NCBI RefSeq assembly: GCF_000003815.2
Contig: NC_049982.1
Span: 14,547,931-14,611,930, forward strand
Direction: 5' to 3'
Origin: Branchiostoma floridae
Taxonomy: Eukaryota; Chordata; Leptocardii; Amphioxiformes; Branchiostomatidae
Length of the DNA stretch: 64,000 nucleotides
Numbering within the stretch: the stretch's first letter is position 1; every line of letters starts with the position of its first letter. A program made the translations under genes and the position numbers. A model generated the notes under the pieces. That model saw only the letters and a program-made list of their open reading frames with translations, was not told where the DNA came from and did no database searches. This document shows positions 10,640 to 23,142 of the stretch, piece after piece.

Positions 10640-11085
10640 TCGGTCGATGGGGTTATACTTCGGCCCCTTACGGGGTGGCATACCCTTTCGCTGGCTAATT
10701 ACAAGACGGGGATGGGTCAGGTCTCCCGTCCGGGTGAATGATGTAATCACCGTATGGCTGATACGAGACAGGGGTTCGCCAGGCCTCCATCCGGGTGATT
10801 TGAGGTGAATCACTAACTCCAGACAGAAGGATTTACACTATCGCACACCGCACCATCGCAGCCCGTGTGGTGGGTTCTTTAACGTGCCCTGGGTGTGGCT
10901 CTCCCCAAACACGGGACCTCCATTTAACTTCCTATCCGAGGGACGGCCCTAGCCGAAGCTAAGTACTCATTTTCACCTGAGTAAAGTGAGGAAAGCCGTG
11001 TAAAGACACGGCAGGATTCGAACTCGAGACCTCTCGGTCCTGAGCAAAACACGCTGCCGCTGCGCCATGCGATCTCTTTCACATA
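10640..11085 (-). mobile_element. tRNA-derived SINE
   Basis: On the minus strand the head (from about 11070) has a pol III A-box-like TGGCGCAGCGG and a B-box GAGTTCGAATCC. The conserved core follows: TTTCCTCACTTTACTCAGG, GGACCTCCATTTAAC on plus, and GCACGTTAAAGAACCC. The 3' part down to about 10640 differs from the copy at 48898-49390, which shows that heads and cores of this family carry different tails. Confidence 0.8.
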
Positions 11086-13383
11086 ACCAAGCAGCTGTTC
11101 TTGGAACCAAGGAAAGCTAGCTGCTTGTTCTTGGAACAGCTACTTAAGATCCATCAACACAATTTTAGATCTGGACTACGATTTTTGACAAGGCTTCATT
11201 TTGGGGTATCATTCTATGCTTCAGTAAATTAAATCTAAGAGTCGTCGATGTTAGAAAGATGAAAGCCACACCATCTTAATTTTATGGATGACATGCTCTG
11301 GAGACCCCCAAACTAATGCGAAAAAAGAAAATCCAACAAAAATAAACCACAAGACTAAACATCCAGACCATATCAGACCGGTCTATCCCAGGCTTGGTTT
11401 CTCTTATGTTCACCTCCTGTAAGACTGTAAAAGACAATCGTCACCAGTTTAAAGAGGAAACACAACGCTGTGGCCCCATGCCCTGACCACGTTCTCCCTT
11501 ACCCTGGAGAGCAGGTCCATCGGAAAGCATGAAGTTCTGATTGACCAACGATGATATAGGGTGACATGTGGCCACAATTTTTTGTGTGTGTGGAGAACAG
11601 GCGAAAATCAATGCGCGCGCGGATGTCATCCATAAAATCAAATCAGTGTGGCCTTAGCCTTATTTAACAAGTTACTGTTCTGTCAGACAGCGAAAATCAA
11701 CACTAGCCTGCACCAGTCTCAACAGGTCGCTTGAAAAATGGTAAAAATTGGCCACATAGACCGGTGGTTTCATGTTCGAGGTTTTTGCTGTGAACGCTTT
11801 GAACAGCCCAAATAGTGAACTCAAATTCACCGCGAGCACTCCATTTTCTTCCTGCTGCTAAATCAAATCACTGCGAACTGAAATGCATTTACCATATCAT
11901 GCCATGGGTAACCGCCAGCCGGACGGCGGCTAAATCCTTTGCCCCTCTGCCATGTTATCTGTCTATTATGCCAATAGACGTCGATGAAGGTTAGGCATCC
12001 AGGTGATAAGATATGCCAAAAAGCAGTTACTCAAGCAACTGGCACATTTCCAACATCATATCCAGTTGCTTGAGTAACTGCTTTTTGGCGTATTATGTCA
12101 ATATCTGCTATTTTTCCAGCGTCCTGTTGAGCCTGGTAGAGACTAAAGCAAGACTCCTGATCCAACCTGCAAACCACTTCGATTGATCTCGATGTTTCAT
12201 ACTGGCTGACTGTATCCTCCGTTTCTTGGAACCTTCTTCAAAAGCGTTGGCCCCAGGCCATGATGAATCATAAATGTTCTATTACATTCTGGAAAAAAAT
12301 TACATGCAGAAAGTAATCCCAACCAAAAAGAAAAGGTTGAAAAGGGTGAAAAGGTTGAATTGAAAAGGTTAAAAATACAATGGACTGGAGATCAATGAGA
12401 TTCGTTCGTCAGCACTGCGCCGAACTCCGCCATGGGATTTGTCTTTGAACCGGTTGGATCAAAGGGAAACCTTGAGAAGCGCCCTGTCTAGTTGAATCCA
12501 AAGAAGATCAGATTCTCTCTAATCTTTGGACCGTCTTTCAATCGCAGTTTTTAATCCTGTTCAAAAAGGCGTTACCGCCTGATGTGTCTTCCGCCTTTCT
12601 TCACATTTTCCATTTTTGGACAAGACGATAGGTCAGATCGAACGTCACAGACAAAAATATCCATCCGGCCTTTCCTCCCTTTGCCCCCCTAGCGATCCCG
12701 TTTCTCTTCAAGTTCGGTAACATGTGATCCCTCGAGCTCGATAAACGAGCACTTATGATCATCTTACTTCAGCGGAGTTTCCTTTATCAAGTAGAAAAGC
12801 ATCCTAATGGCCATACTTAGGAAATATCTTTTGACATGTTTAAGAGGGTTTTATAGAATTAATACTCCGTGTGATCTTTACCTATAGCCATTTCAGCCCA
12901 TGAACTGCCTGTATTGTTGCAATCATGCACAGTGCCAACAGAAATATATCAGCACATAAGCGTATTTCATCTAGTTGTCAGCGTCAACGTTAAAAGTATA
13001 TTCTTATAACTTCATTTTTTTTGTCGTCTGGATAAAGAATACGTCCAAAAATCTTCACATTTGCTAATATTTCACAGCCAGCACTAGTGAAGTTCGATAA
13101 TGCCAGACTAATAGCTTCATCAACAAAACCGACGTTTTGTAAATAATTAAGTTCGGGTCACCATTGTGTGATGGCAACATGAATGTTTAGCAAATGAATA
13201 ACCACAGCAGATTCAATTTACGTTCTGGTTGCTAGTTTGCAATATGTGGTTTATTTCGTTACTGAGGAGAATAAGAATAGATTTGGGGATCGACACTGGC
13301 AGAGGTTGGATAGTAAAGTGGGGGGGGGGGGGTTCTTGTTGATAGTCTGCTCACAACCACTTCTGAGTGTGTTGCTTCTGATT
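11086..13383. other. No gene; SINE tail and a hairpin
   Basis: Intergenic. The stretch 11600-11665 repeats the SINE tail seen at 2640-2700 (GGATGTCATCCATAAAATCA), and 11265-11300 holds a weaker match. A hairpin is listed separately at 12013-12090. A G12 run lies at 13320-13331. No coding exon was recognised. Confidence 0.45.
12013..12090. repeat. Long-arm hairpin
   Basis: The left arm (12013-12041) reads TGCCAAAAAGCAGTTACTCA and continues AGCAACTGG. The right arm (12062-12090) is its near-perfect reverse complement, separated by about 20 bases. The arms are about 29 bp with one mismatch. It could be a tiny MITE, or the end of a larger element whose other parts are unrecognisable. Confidence 0.75.
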
Positions 13384-15283
13384 ACCTCCATGAAATGTCA
13401 TGGAGGTTATATTTTCTGTTATGTGTATCTGTCTGTGTACAAGATTACTCAACAACGGCTGGATGGATTGGTTTCATACTTGTTGTGTTGGTGTGATAAA
13501 AGCTCGAATTGATGAGATTTTGGGTGCCGTATCTGTCGTTAATCAATATATTAATAATATCAGAAATCACCCCTATATCTGCGATATATTGGAACAGGCA
13601 TCGTGCTTTAACCGTTTGTTAATGGGCTTAGCTCCAAGCAGATAGTGAGGTGATTTGTATGACAGCTGTTTGGGTCTGTGTACAAGATTACTCAAGAACG
13701 GCTGGATGGATTGGTTTCATACTTGTTATGTTGGTGGGGTGTGATAAAAGCTCGAATTGATGAGATTTTGGGTGCCGTATCTGTCGTTATAATCAATGTA
13801 TTAATAATATCAGAAATCACCCCTATATCTGCGATATATTGGAACAGGCATCGTGCTTTAAGCGTTTGTTAATGGGCTTAGCTCCAAGCAGATAGTGAGG
13901 TGATTTGTATGACAGCTGTTTGGGTCTGTGTACAAGATTACTCAAGAACGGCTGGGTGGATTGGTTTCATACTTGTTATGTTGGTGGGGTGTGATAAAAG
14001 CTCGAATTGATGAGATTTTAGGTGCCGTATCTATCGTTATAATCAATGTATTAATAATATCAGAAATCACCCCTATATCTGCGATATATTGGAACAGGCA
14101 TCGTGCTTTAAGCGTTTGTTAATCAGCTTATCTCCAAGCAGATGGTGAGGTGTTTTGTATGACAGCTGTTTGGGGAACCCAGAGCTTTTTAAATATGTTA
14201 ATTAGTTTTATTTATGTCTGCTTAGGATATCTGTAACAGTTGACTCCTTAGAGCAGCTGTTTGTCCATTCCGGTCAATTTGAATATTTTCAGTTGTATTT
14301 GTATGTTTGTGTACAAGATAACTCAAGAACGACTGGATGGATTGGTTTCATTCTTAGTGTGAAAGCTGAAAGTGATTAGATGCTGTGTTCTGCCTTGCAT
14401 TACATTGAAGTTGTGTTAGTATGTACTTGGTTATATTGTATATCTATTATCTGGATGTGTTTGGTAATTATCTGAGCAGTTGATGTCCTGATGTTGATGG
14501 CAACTGTTTGAAATATTTGTAACAGTTGGCACCTTAGAGCAGCTGTTTGCCCATCCCGACATTTTAGAACATCTGTTTGGGGAAGCCGGACAATTTTGAC
14601 TGTGATAATAAATTGCATGTATGTACTTGTGCGTTTGGGGACACAGTGTGTTATATTTCGTTTGTGGTGTTAGATGTTATGTGGTGGGCCTTGCGTTACG
14701 CGGAAGTTTCGTCAGTATGTAATCGGGTTTATTAGATATCTATTATGTGGATGTGTTAGGTAATCCCTTATCTGTACAGTTGATGCGTATAGCAACTGGT
14801 TAGAATAATGTACAGTTGACTCATTAGAGCAACTGTTTGCCGATGCTGGACAATTTGAATATGATAAATAACTTTGTAATTAGCCACTTGTGCCTTTGGG
14901 GACCTGGTGTGTTATACTTCGTTTGCGCTGTTAGATTTTGTGCTCCGCGTGGCGTTATGAGGATGTTGTGTTGGTAAGTACACGCATTATTATATATCTG
15001 GCAACTTGTCCCCGTATCCTACATGTAGGTATTGGTTGAAGGATATTTCAAGAACACCACGCTACCATATGGCGTCGATCTATTAAACTCACATTACACT
15101 TTCAAGTGTCACATATTTATATTTCCTAATCAGATGGACATTGTTTTTGTCTTTAAATAAAAAACCAGTTCTCTCCCATGACAGTAATATCCATTACTCT
15201 CAAATACAGCCGACCATCAACATACATAACATCCACAAAAAGCAATGAATATTTCATGGAGGTATGGGGTCCCCGAACTCTAG
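13384..15283 (+). mobile_element. Helentron-like non-autonomous element with central tandem repeats
   Basis: The left end is a perfect short hairpin, ACCTCCATGA-aatg-TCATGGAGGT (13384-13407). The 13-mer ACCTCCATGAAAT recurs inverted near the right end (15251-15263). That end closes GGGGTCCCCGAACTCTAG (to 15283), a mini-hairpin followed by CTAG. In between are 250-bp tandem units and then diverged repeats. Subterminal inverted repeats, a hairpin/CTAG 3' end and central tandem arrays are the architecture of Helentron-associated elements. The same two termini, inverted, bound the insert at 46480-47262. No Rep/helicase frame. Class assignment is inference from architecture. Confidence 0.55.
13435..14175 (+). 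repeat. Three tandem units of about 250 bp
   Basis: Units start at GTGTACAAGATTACTCAA at 13435, 13678 and 13928 (spacings 243 and 250 bp). Units 2 and 3 differ by only about nine bases that I could count, so the amplification is recent. A degenerate fourth start lies at about 14310. From 14400 to 15000 another, more diverged set of copies recurs (the words TTAGAGCAGCTGTTTGCC and TCTATTATCTGGATGTGTT). The small reading frames inside the units are by-products of the repetition. Confidence 0.85.
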
Positions 15284-16570
15284 TTTATTGTGCAAAGGAT
15301 TATTAATCATGCTATTCTCAAGTTTGATAACTCTGCAAGTAATACCTTGTTATTGGTTATTGGATTTATCGTTATACGGGACATTACAAGTGTATATATG
15401 ACCTGTGGCAGCAGCAAACGATCCGTGGCTGCTGCATTCATTCATCACATCACCATGTCCCCATTTCAAATTCATGCAAAACACAAGTAACAAACCATAG
15501 CCTCCTAAGCTGACTCAGGCGGGCTATTTTTTTGAGGTGACTTATACACCATTTTTTCCTGATGGTATATCATTTCTAACAATACTTTTGACCCGCTAAG
15601 GAGGCATTTGCCAAAGGCATGTCAATTCACAATATGCAACCTGTACTATCAAGGTCTCCTTTCCGCTAGACGTCGATTGCGTTGCGACCTTTCTGCGACA
15701 TAAAACATGGTCAGGGCGCCGAAACGTAAGCAAAAAATGCTCTACTTGAAACGCTCTGACGTTCTTTGTGAGCTTATCTAGCGACCAAAACACAAATGTT
15801 AACAATTTTATGGAGATCTTCGGGTGACTTCTGAGAGACCTGCATCTTCGTTCAGCGACGTCTGTGCGGCTTTCACGGCCATGGCTGAGAGTTCGCTGAG
15901 CGCTGATTGTGCAAGCTCGCGCGACCTGTGCAATCACTGAACGCTTGTTGGGAGATGGCGTCTTTGGGTTCACAGTAAAGCAAAAATCTACAAACTCTAA
16001 ATATTTCACGGGGATATGAGATGTTAGAACTATCCTGAAGGCACAGTCTTCAAAGTTGTCATGTAAACTGGTGAAACGAGTGGGAATTCGTATCTCGAAA
16101 TCCAATTTTCAGGCGTTTCCTGTCTAGATATTGAATTTGTAGTTTCATCATCTCACTATTTTGTAGGAGAAGCTAAATTATAGAGCGGCCAAGGAGCAGA
16201 AAATAAAACTTAATACGCGTGGTATGGTACCCATGCTCGCGCTGAATGGTTCTTCACATACGTCCTTGCATTACCAGCTATGAGGTTTTCCGGGATCTGC
16301 TAGCTACGATCTATTAGTTGTCGAGCCTTAATGGAAGATCTTAAGTGACATGTATCGAAGGACCCAAATTGCAAGGGCCAAAAGTCAAACACTAAATGTA
16401 AGAACCGCGTCGTCTACGCAATCTTTCAAAACCATGTGCAGGAGAGTAGCTTGACCTCTGACCTTACCACGTTGATCTGGATAACGACCATGGTTACGAT
16501 TACTGTATACATGTATTTGATGTACAAACCTGATTTTGCCTTGTAACGGTGTAGATTGTTTTATTGTTTG
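15284..16570. other. No gene supported
   Basis: Intergenic. A 169-codon open frame (15596-16105, minus) has no recognised domain and lies in what may be an old repeat: CCGCTAGACGTCGATTGCGT near 15675 resembles CCACTAGACGGCGATCGTGC near 63831. Not called as a gene. Confidence 0.4.
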
Positions 16571-16576
16571 TATGTA

Positions 16577-16602
16577 CACACACACGCGCACACACACACA
16601 CG

Positions 16603-16665
<63 letters not shown>

Positions 16666-16680
16666 GTATGAATGTATGTA
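16577..16680. repeat. (CA)n-(TA)n-(TGTA)n microsatellite
   Basis: Alternating CA, then TA, then TGTA/TGAA repeats. Reading frames over it (Cys/Val or His/Thr/Ile/Tyr strings) are artefacts. Confidence 0.95.
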
Positions 16681-18555
16681 CTTTACAGCACCGTCAGTGT
16701 TTTAAAGTATGCACGATCAAACGTTTCATTGTAAAAACACTCTCATCGTCTTAGTACTCATTGATAAAAGATCAAGATAAGTTTTTCAAATGGAGAGCTT
16801 TCAGAAAGTGTACTTGTTAGTTTACATCAGGTTTGAATCAGTTACTAAAACAAATGCTAACTTTATAAGGGATGACGTCACAACTTTCCTCGCCTGCCAG
16901 GAAGATGCATGTATTTGGCGGGGCACGTATTTGGCCTGACACCGGTAATGCTATTGTCCTCTTTGCACAGGTGCCAAATTTGACCGTACGTAGCATAACT
17001 GAAAGAGCCACCCTGTTAAAATTAAACAGAAATTAATGTATAAACAGAAATAATGATGTGGATTTAGTCAGTATCCATCCCTTTTATCTTAGCCCCAGTT
17101 CACGTCAATGTCGCTCCACGCTAAACAGCAGGGGTAGTCAGATGGAAGGGGAGCTAAAAGTCCCGGACAAAATTTATTTCGGGTTTGACTTTCAGTCACA
17201 GCGCTGTTAACTACCAAACTCCCTTTAACACTGTTAACTACTGAACTGCCGCATTCATCACAATGCCAAATCCCTCGCTGATAAGAGAGAAAGTAAGGAC
17301 AGAGCTAGGGTGTGTTGATGAATCGGATGGAGATAGTGGTTAGTGTTTTACTTATTGTATCTTGCTGTTTTAGGTCCCGTTTCTCGTTTGATGTTTTGTC
17401 CATCTGGTACAATGTGACATCGTATCTAAGAGCAGGTGCACCTCTTCTGCCCGTCGTTAACAGCCTAACCGTATGGCAAGTCTACAGGCTCACGCGCCTA
17501 CACACCCGCCATAATAATGAGATACCACCAGCTCTTCTGGTGATAGTGATTATTTACGGCCCTGCCTTGCCCCTTTCTGATTACCTATGTGGTCAGAAAT
17601 CATAATCGCCCGGGTGTCAGTTGCTACAGACTTTAAATGCAAGTTGATCCTTTACTCAGACAATAGATTGATTTCTCCATGGGTGCATTTAATCCTGGTC
17701 ACGCTGTTTTGCCTCTGATATTAATCATCAACTTTTGTACCTTAGCTCTCAATTCATCCTGACAACACGTAGGTGGACGGGTCACAGTGTGCAAACTATA
17801 TGCCCTTTTGGATCGATCATGATTAGATTTGGTGTAGATTAAGCTAGATATTGCCTATCTGTACTTACCTCTCTGGCACGCCGTTGTATTGGATATCGGG
17901 GCAGGCATATCGGTAAACCTCGAAACCCTAATCCGGCTGCCTAACTAACTTAAGCGTGGTCTCTATCCTGCACGTGTTTGGCATTTGAAGTAAGTACCTT
18001 CGCAAAGAATGTTATGTTTTCGGTGTCGTTTTTCTGTCTGTGTGTTTGTGGAGAAGATGTGAATGGATTCTCAATGATATATGGTAGGTAAGTAGGCAGG
18101 GTCGGGAAGGTCTCCTGGCGGCTTTATTTCGGCTTTAATATCTCGTGTTCTGGACATGATTTGCTCGTAATTTCTGAGTGGTAGACAAGTCGTGGGAAGG
18201 AGAGTCAGAAAGAGAATAGGAGGGAGTATATGGGAGAAAACTCAAGAAGAGTCTTTGCCTTTTTTTTCTAGGATCGATGTTTGGGAGGTCCGTTTTCTTG
18301 GCATACATCCTTAATAAGTTACTCCTTTTCCGCCGATTCTTTGGCCTGTTGTGACAAACAAAACTGTTGTGTTATATCCTATCTTAAGAAATCCTCTTGT
18401 TCGAAATTCTGAATGAAAAAATATATGCATAGTCATTCAATTTGTATTACCTATTTTTTTCACTGTGAAAAGATCCATGACACAGAAGTATGAATTGACT
18501 TAAACTTTAGAATACACTTCTTCTAGAAAATAATTACTTTCAACAACAATTGAGA
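16681..18555. other. No gene recognised
   Basis: AT-rich intergenic DNA. A 97-codon open frame (17312-17605, plus) begins with a hydrophobic stretch but has no family resemblance or splice context, so it is left uncalled. Confidence 0.4.
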
Positions 18556-18740
18556 CCGTGACAAATGCTCGCTGTGCCCCTGGAGTGCTCCTTGAGCAGA
18601 CGCTACGATCGCTGTGCGCTCTTTTTGTGCTCTCTGTGCTCGTGGCGCTCTGCTCACTCTGTGCCCATCGCCATCGATACTATAATAGGGGCTCTCAAGG
18701 AGATTGTTTCGAACCGGTTCAAAGCAGTCGCATAGGTGAA
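18556..18740. repeat. Degenerate GCGCTC-type repeat related to 6523-6730
   Basis: Irregular copies of CGCTGTGCGCTC, TGTGCTCTCTGTGCTCGTGG and similar words, recalling the 31-bp minisatellite at 6523-6730. The small frames on both strands reflect this composition. Confidence 0.5.
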
Positions 18741-18756
18741 TAGACAGACCTGCTAT

Positions 18757-20016
18757 AGATGGCACTTGAAAGCAGAAGGAAAATGTCCAGACTTTGCAGC
18801 ATGTACCGACTGATAAGTATTTAATGCCAGCTCAAAGAAGAACAAGACATAGTCATGCCTTCAAGTAACAGATTTACCAACCAAGGATCGATGTGTTCAA
18901 AAATTTGTATTTTCTCAGAACTCAAGCAGCTTGGAATTTGTTATCACCAAGCACAGTAGGGGCATCTTCGCTGGATAGTTTGCAGATAGTTTGCAGTTTG
19001 CAGATGTTAGGTGTGACACCGGGTCGTTTAGAGTAATACAACCAGCTTCTGCCAGCGCCTAGCCGCGTGCCTGCGAAGCTGGTGTGTTACGCCGAAGGGC
19101 GGTTATACCTGATATATACGAGGGGTGATCAATAAGTTCTCGGCCTCACCAAGAAATAACAAGCACAACTCAGATTTTCAGGCACAACTTCATAGTATGA
19201 AGTCTTTTATCAATATCCTCCAAATTTCAAATCATTGCAGTCATTACTTTCCAGACATTCGTTTTTCCTAAATTAGAAGGTAAGTGGCGAGAAAAAAGTG
19301 GTGTGAATTGTGATCAGACATGTGTGGGTCTAGTTCCCCGTGCCATAAATTAACAAAAGACATTGTCAAAATGTTTGATAATGATTCTCTTCCTATTTCA
19401 AGCAAAAAGAATTGGGTTTCTAACTACCAGCAGCGCAAATTGACCCACGCACTCAGGTCAGGTCAATTCCACGTTTTTTTCCTTTCTCCCTCACCTAACG
19501 TTACTGGGTGTCGCCTGCAAAGTAATGATCACACTAATCTGAATTTTGGTACATATTTATATAAGACTTTATACTTGACATCTATGCTTCGAAATCTGAG
19601 CTGTGCTTATTATTTCTCGGTAAAGTCGAGGACTTATTGATAACCCCACGTACATGAATAAAATCTTATATAAATGTGTACCAAAATTCAAATTATTGTG
19701 ATCATTATGTTGCAGGAGACACCCAGTAACACTAGGTAAGGGATAACGAAAAAAAAAGGTGGACAATTGATCTGCAACCTGAGGTGTGAGGTCAAATTGT
19801 CTGATCACACTTCACCCTTCTTTTTCTCCCCACTTACCTTCTAATTTAGGAAAAACGAATGCCTGGAAAGTAATGACTCCAATGATTTGAAATTTGGAGG
19901 ATATTGATAAAAGACTTCATACTTTGAAGTTTTGCCTCAAAACCTGAGTTGTGATTGTTATTTCTGGGTCAGGCCGAGAACTTATTGATCACCCCTCGTA
20001 GATACAGATGCAGATG
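18757..20016 (+). mobile_element. Second CR1-like LINE 3' end, interrupted in its tail
   Basis: Plus-strand copy of the element at 430-1670. Translation from about 18826 gives D-K-Y-L-M-P-A-Q-R-R-T-R, then (after a stop codon at an Lys-Tyr position) Y-Q-P-R-I-D-V-F-K-N and W-N-L-L-S-P-S-T-V-G-A-S, closely matching copy 1. The 3'UTR GAAGGGCGGTTATACC also matches. The tail is split by the mariner-like element at 19117-20000 and resumes as GATACAGATGCAGATG at 20001. Severely 5'-truncated, with a stop and a small deletion; inactive. Confidence 0.8.
19117..20000. mobile_element. Mariner-like palindromic MITE with TA target duplication
   Basis: The ends CGAGGGGTGATCAATAAGTT and its complement are flanked by TA (19117-19118 and 19999-20000). 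Arms of roughly 300 bp are mirrored. Near the centre (19629-19654) the same tip recurs in GAGGACTTATTGATAACC, and a second, inner mirrored pair surrounds it (GTTACTGGGTGTCGCCTGCA against its complement near 19710-19735). The tip sequence and TA duplication resemble Tc1/mariner ends of the Himar1 type. No transposase. It sits inside the LINE tail. Confidence 0.8.
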
Positions 20017-21944
20017 ATGGCCACCTTAGCACTCTGTACACGCTCATATAGCGCAGATCCCACAGTACTCGCTGTGCGCTCTGATCAGTTGTGGGGCGCA
20101 GAGAGAGCTCGTTGCGGCGCGAGTGCTGTCCGACTGGAAAAGCATGATTGTTGAAAGCCTGATTAGAGCCTGAAAGGTTTGTCTCCAGGGGCAAATTAAA
20201 CATCCCTAGCGCCACTTGGGTATTTCCACTGCCATGTCGTGTTTATATTGGATAGAAGGAATCTTAACCTGAGGAAATTAGTCACGAACCAATTGCAATT
20301 GTCACCGTGATAAAGAATGAATAAATGAAGACGTTTATTGCACATTTTTGCCACACCGGGCTTAAGTACAGGTCACAACAAGACATGTTGAAAAGATACA
20401 GTTAACAGGTGCATATTGAGACTATTGCTGAATAAATTAAACTTCTCCTCGCTTTTCTGTTATAGTGGAGATAAAAGAGCAGATATGTTTTATGATCGAT
20501 GGTTTGTCTAGTTGCATTAGGAGTATGAATTTTTCTACAATAGGTGTATGAAATAATGATAAGCAGGCACGCGTGTGAATACAGAGACTGCATGTTCATG
20601 AATACAACTGTAGGCACCACTGACTCCGCACTGCATATGGCGTTTGGGGAAAACAACAAGGAACGCTACAATATGATTTAGGCCTAGGCCCGTCTATATT
20701 GCTACGAGCGCGCGCCAAAATAACTACAGCAAACTTGTTATTTCAGAGCCACATCTCTCGATGTTTTATAAAAAGGTGAAAGATGTCCTATATCCTGAAT
20801 CCAGTCTTAACACTATTTTACCCGTGAGTTACGGATAGAGATGAAGACAATTTGAAACCCCCTCCATGGCTTACAAAGACCCTAGTTGTCACAGACATAT
20901 CGTCATCAAATTTTATAGAACACGCGGCCTTCTATGAATAAGTTCACATTGTTGTATCTATCGCACGAATGGGTTCCGCGGCAACATGCTGATCTGAGCC
21001 TGAATCCTGACATTTGCACTATTACTGTAAGAGCTAGGTGGGTGTACTTAACTTTCTATGCACATTTAAGTGGGGACGATGAAGCCATAAGATGCGGCAC
21101 GTTACACAACTCCTGAGCACGTTACTTCCTTTACAACTTATGCAACTGTTACTTCTATGAGATCTAATATAGAAGTAATTCTCTCGAGAGACATATCACA
21201 TTACCAAACTTCAAAACATCAATCAGATACAATTTTCCCGCTATGAATATAAATAATAAACCGACAATTAGTTTTGCATGGCATTGCCCTACATTTCCGT
21301 ACCGCTCCAACATGTGGCAAACATGTGAGCGATAGTCAGGAGTTTTTTTATATAAAGCACCTCACTCCTCCCGTAACCAAACAAGAAAAGTTGAAACTTA
21401 AATATTATTGTCGATCTTAGATATGATTATTACATTGGAGTTGCGTAAAATTTGATTTTGATGAGAAAAATAGATGTGCATGTTTTAAAGAATAAAAATC
21501 GTATCTAAAGGAAATGGCCGCACTAGAAATCAAGTCATTCGGTCAAAACATGATGGAAACGAGCTCAGAGAAATGTCCCTTGCAATTTTGCATGTGTTAC
21601 TCCTACAGATATAATTGTGGTACCACGTGGAGTGACACATGTAGGCGACGTCTCTGTGCGCTGATACATTGATTCTTCAAATTATGCCTTAAACACATTT
21701 TTCATTAGCTTTGACGTATATAACACCGCTTCAAAGAAAACTGACATGTGCATAATATATGTACAGAGGTTCAATCTTATTTGTTGAGGGATGCAGTGTA
21801 TTACCAATGAAACGATTTACTGAAGAAAGACTTGAAAGCAAAATGATTGATTAAAGGTAGCTCAGATGTGTATGTACGCAAGTGTCGCTGTAATATTTTT
21901 GTCCCTACTGCTTCTGCTAACGGAAATGGTAGCTGCTTAATACA
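20017..21944. other. No gene; one short LINE 3' tail
   Basis: At 20317-20400 (minus) a short LINE 3' end is likely: GAATGAATAAATGAAGACG followed by TTTATTGCACA, as in the LINE tail at 25196-25260. GCTGTGCGCTC-type sequence occurs near 20070-20090. The remainder is AT-rich with no coding signal. Confidence 0.45.
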
Positions 21945-22180
21945 CTTTTTTACTCACTTACTTTTCCTCTTCGTCCTATGTGGGCGATAAGGTTGTGATA
22001 AGTTTCCTCCACTGGGGTCTGTTCTGTGCTAGGGACTGAGCAGCATCCCAGGGGATCCTAGTGGGCGCTAAGTCTTTAGCCACGGTGCGTCTCCATGTAG
22101 TTTTAGGACGTCCCCGTTTTCTCTTCCCCTCAGGGGCCCAATTTCGCAAATTTGGGGATACGGTCATACACACGTTTTAT
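21945..22180 (-). mobile_element. LINE 3' end (RT C-terminal peptide)
   Basis: The minus frame 22173-21976 encodes the G-K-R-K-R-G-R-P-K-T-T-W-R-R motif followed by W-D-A-A-Q-S-L-A-Q-N-R-P-Q-W-R. This is the typical last segment of many metazoan LINE endonuclease/RT proteins. It ends with a stop and a short AAGTAAGTGAGT-like tail. Only this 3' scrap survives. Confidence 0.75.
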
Positions 22181-23142
22181 AACATAATACTAATGATGAT
22201 ATCATGCATGCCATCTATAGAGAACAGAGCAATCGAATAGCACAAACCTTCGACCGTCAAAGCAGATGAGAATACACATCTCCACACACCCCGAGAGTAT
22301 TTTATGAAATTCTTTTAAAACATTCTAGACACATTTTAGATTCAATCCTTTGCTTGCAAGGCTACGAACCACCAAGGAAAAGTCACCTTCTAAGTCCCAA
22401 ATCCTTTCCTTTTCCCATTAGGAAACGAACCGGCCGTAGTAGAGGAATAAATCTACCAGGTAACGGTAATAGAATATGTGTATGCAGCAGACGTACTTAA
22501 TAACTGTATAACATTAATCTGCACGTCTGTTAGCGAACATGCTGTTTGCGCCAAAAATACTGATGGGTTGGTTTGAATGAGTCATTGGAAATCTTTCATG
22601 ATCTACCGGCACAACGTATCAAAGATTCACAAGGGGAAATTAAGGTATAATATGATATATCAAGCTTCCTAAAATAACGATCATAAGTACGTTACATCAT
22701 GAGTACGTTACATGGGACAAATGAAGTGATTTACCACACATTCAACTGTATCGAGATGTAATTTAGAGGATAAATTACCCAATTATGTCTTCTTTGTAAG
22801 TAGAAAGCGTGTGAAATAGAGTAACAAATAACATGATATAAGATGAATCCTTCTTTATTACTACAAATTCCCCGGCCTACACACAAAACGTCACAGCAGG
22901 TTGTACTAATGGCCACGCGCTAACGTCTGCGTCATTCAGAGGTACATATTTTTGATAAACAGATGCGACTGAGACTGGTATTGACGACATACTAAAGTAT
23001 AATGTTGAATCATGGTGTCAATAGGATAGGTTATTATGTATGCAGTCTCCGTAACCACCTCGAAAGTTTCTGTACAGCAAATTAAAACGATGAGGAAATT
23101 TGGAAGCCTTCCAACATTGAAACATTGAACTCAGTGATCAAC
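22181..23142. other. No gene recognised
   Basis: AT-rich intergenic sequence without repeats or coding signal that I could recognise. Confidence 0.5.

Noticed and set aside
15596-16105. 169-codon open frame on minus
   Set aside because: No recognisable domain; part of it resembles a repeat seen again near 63831.
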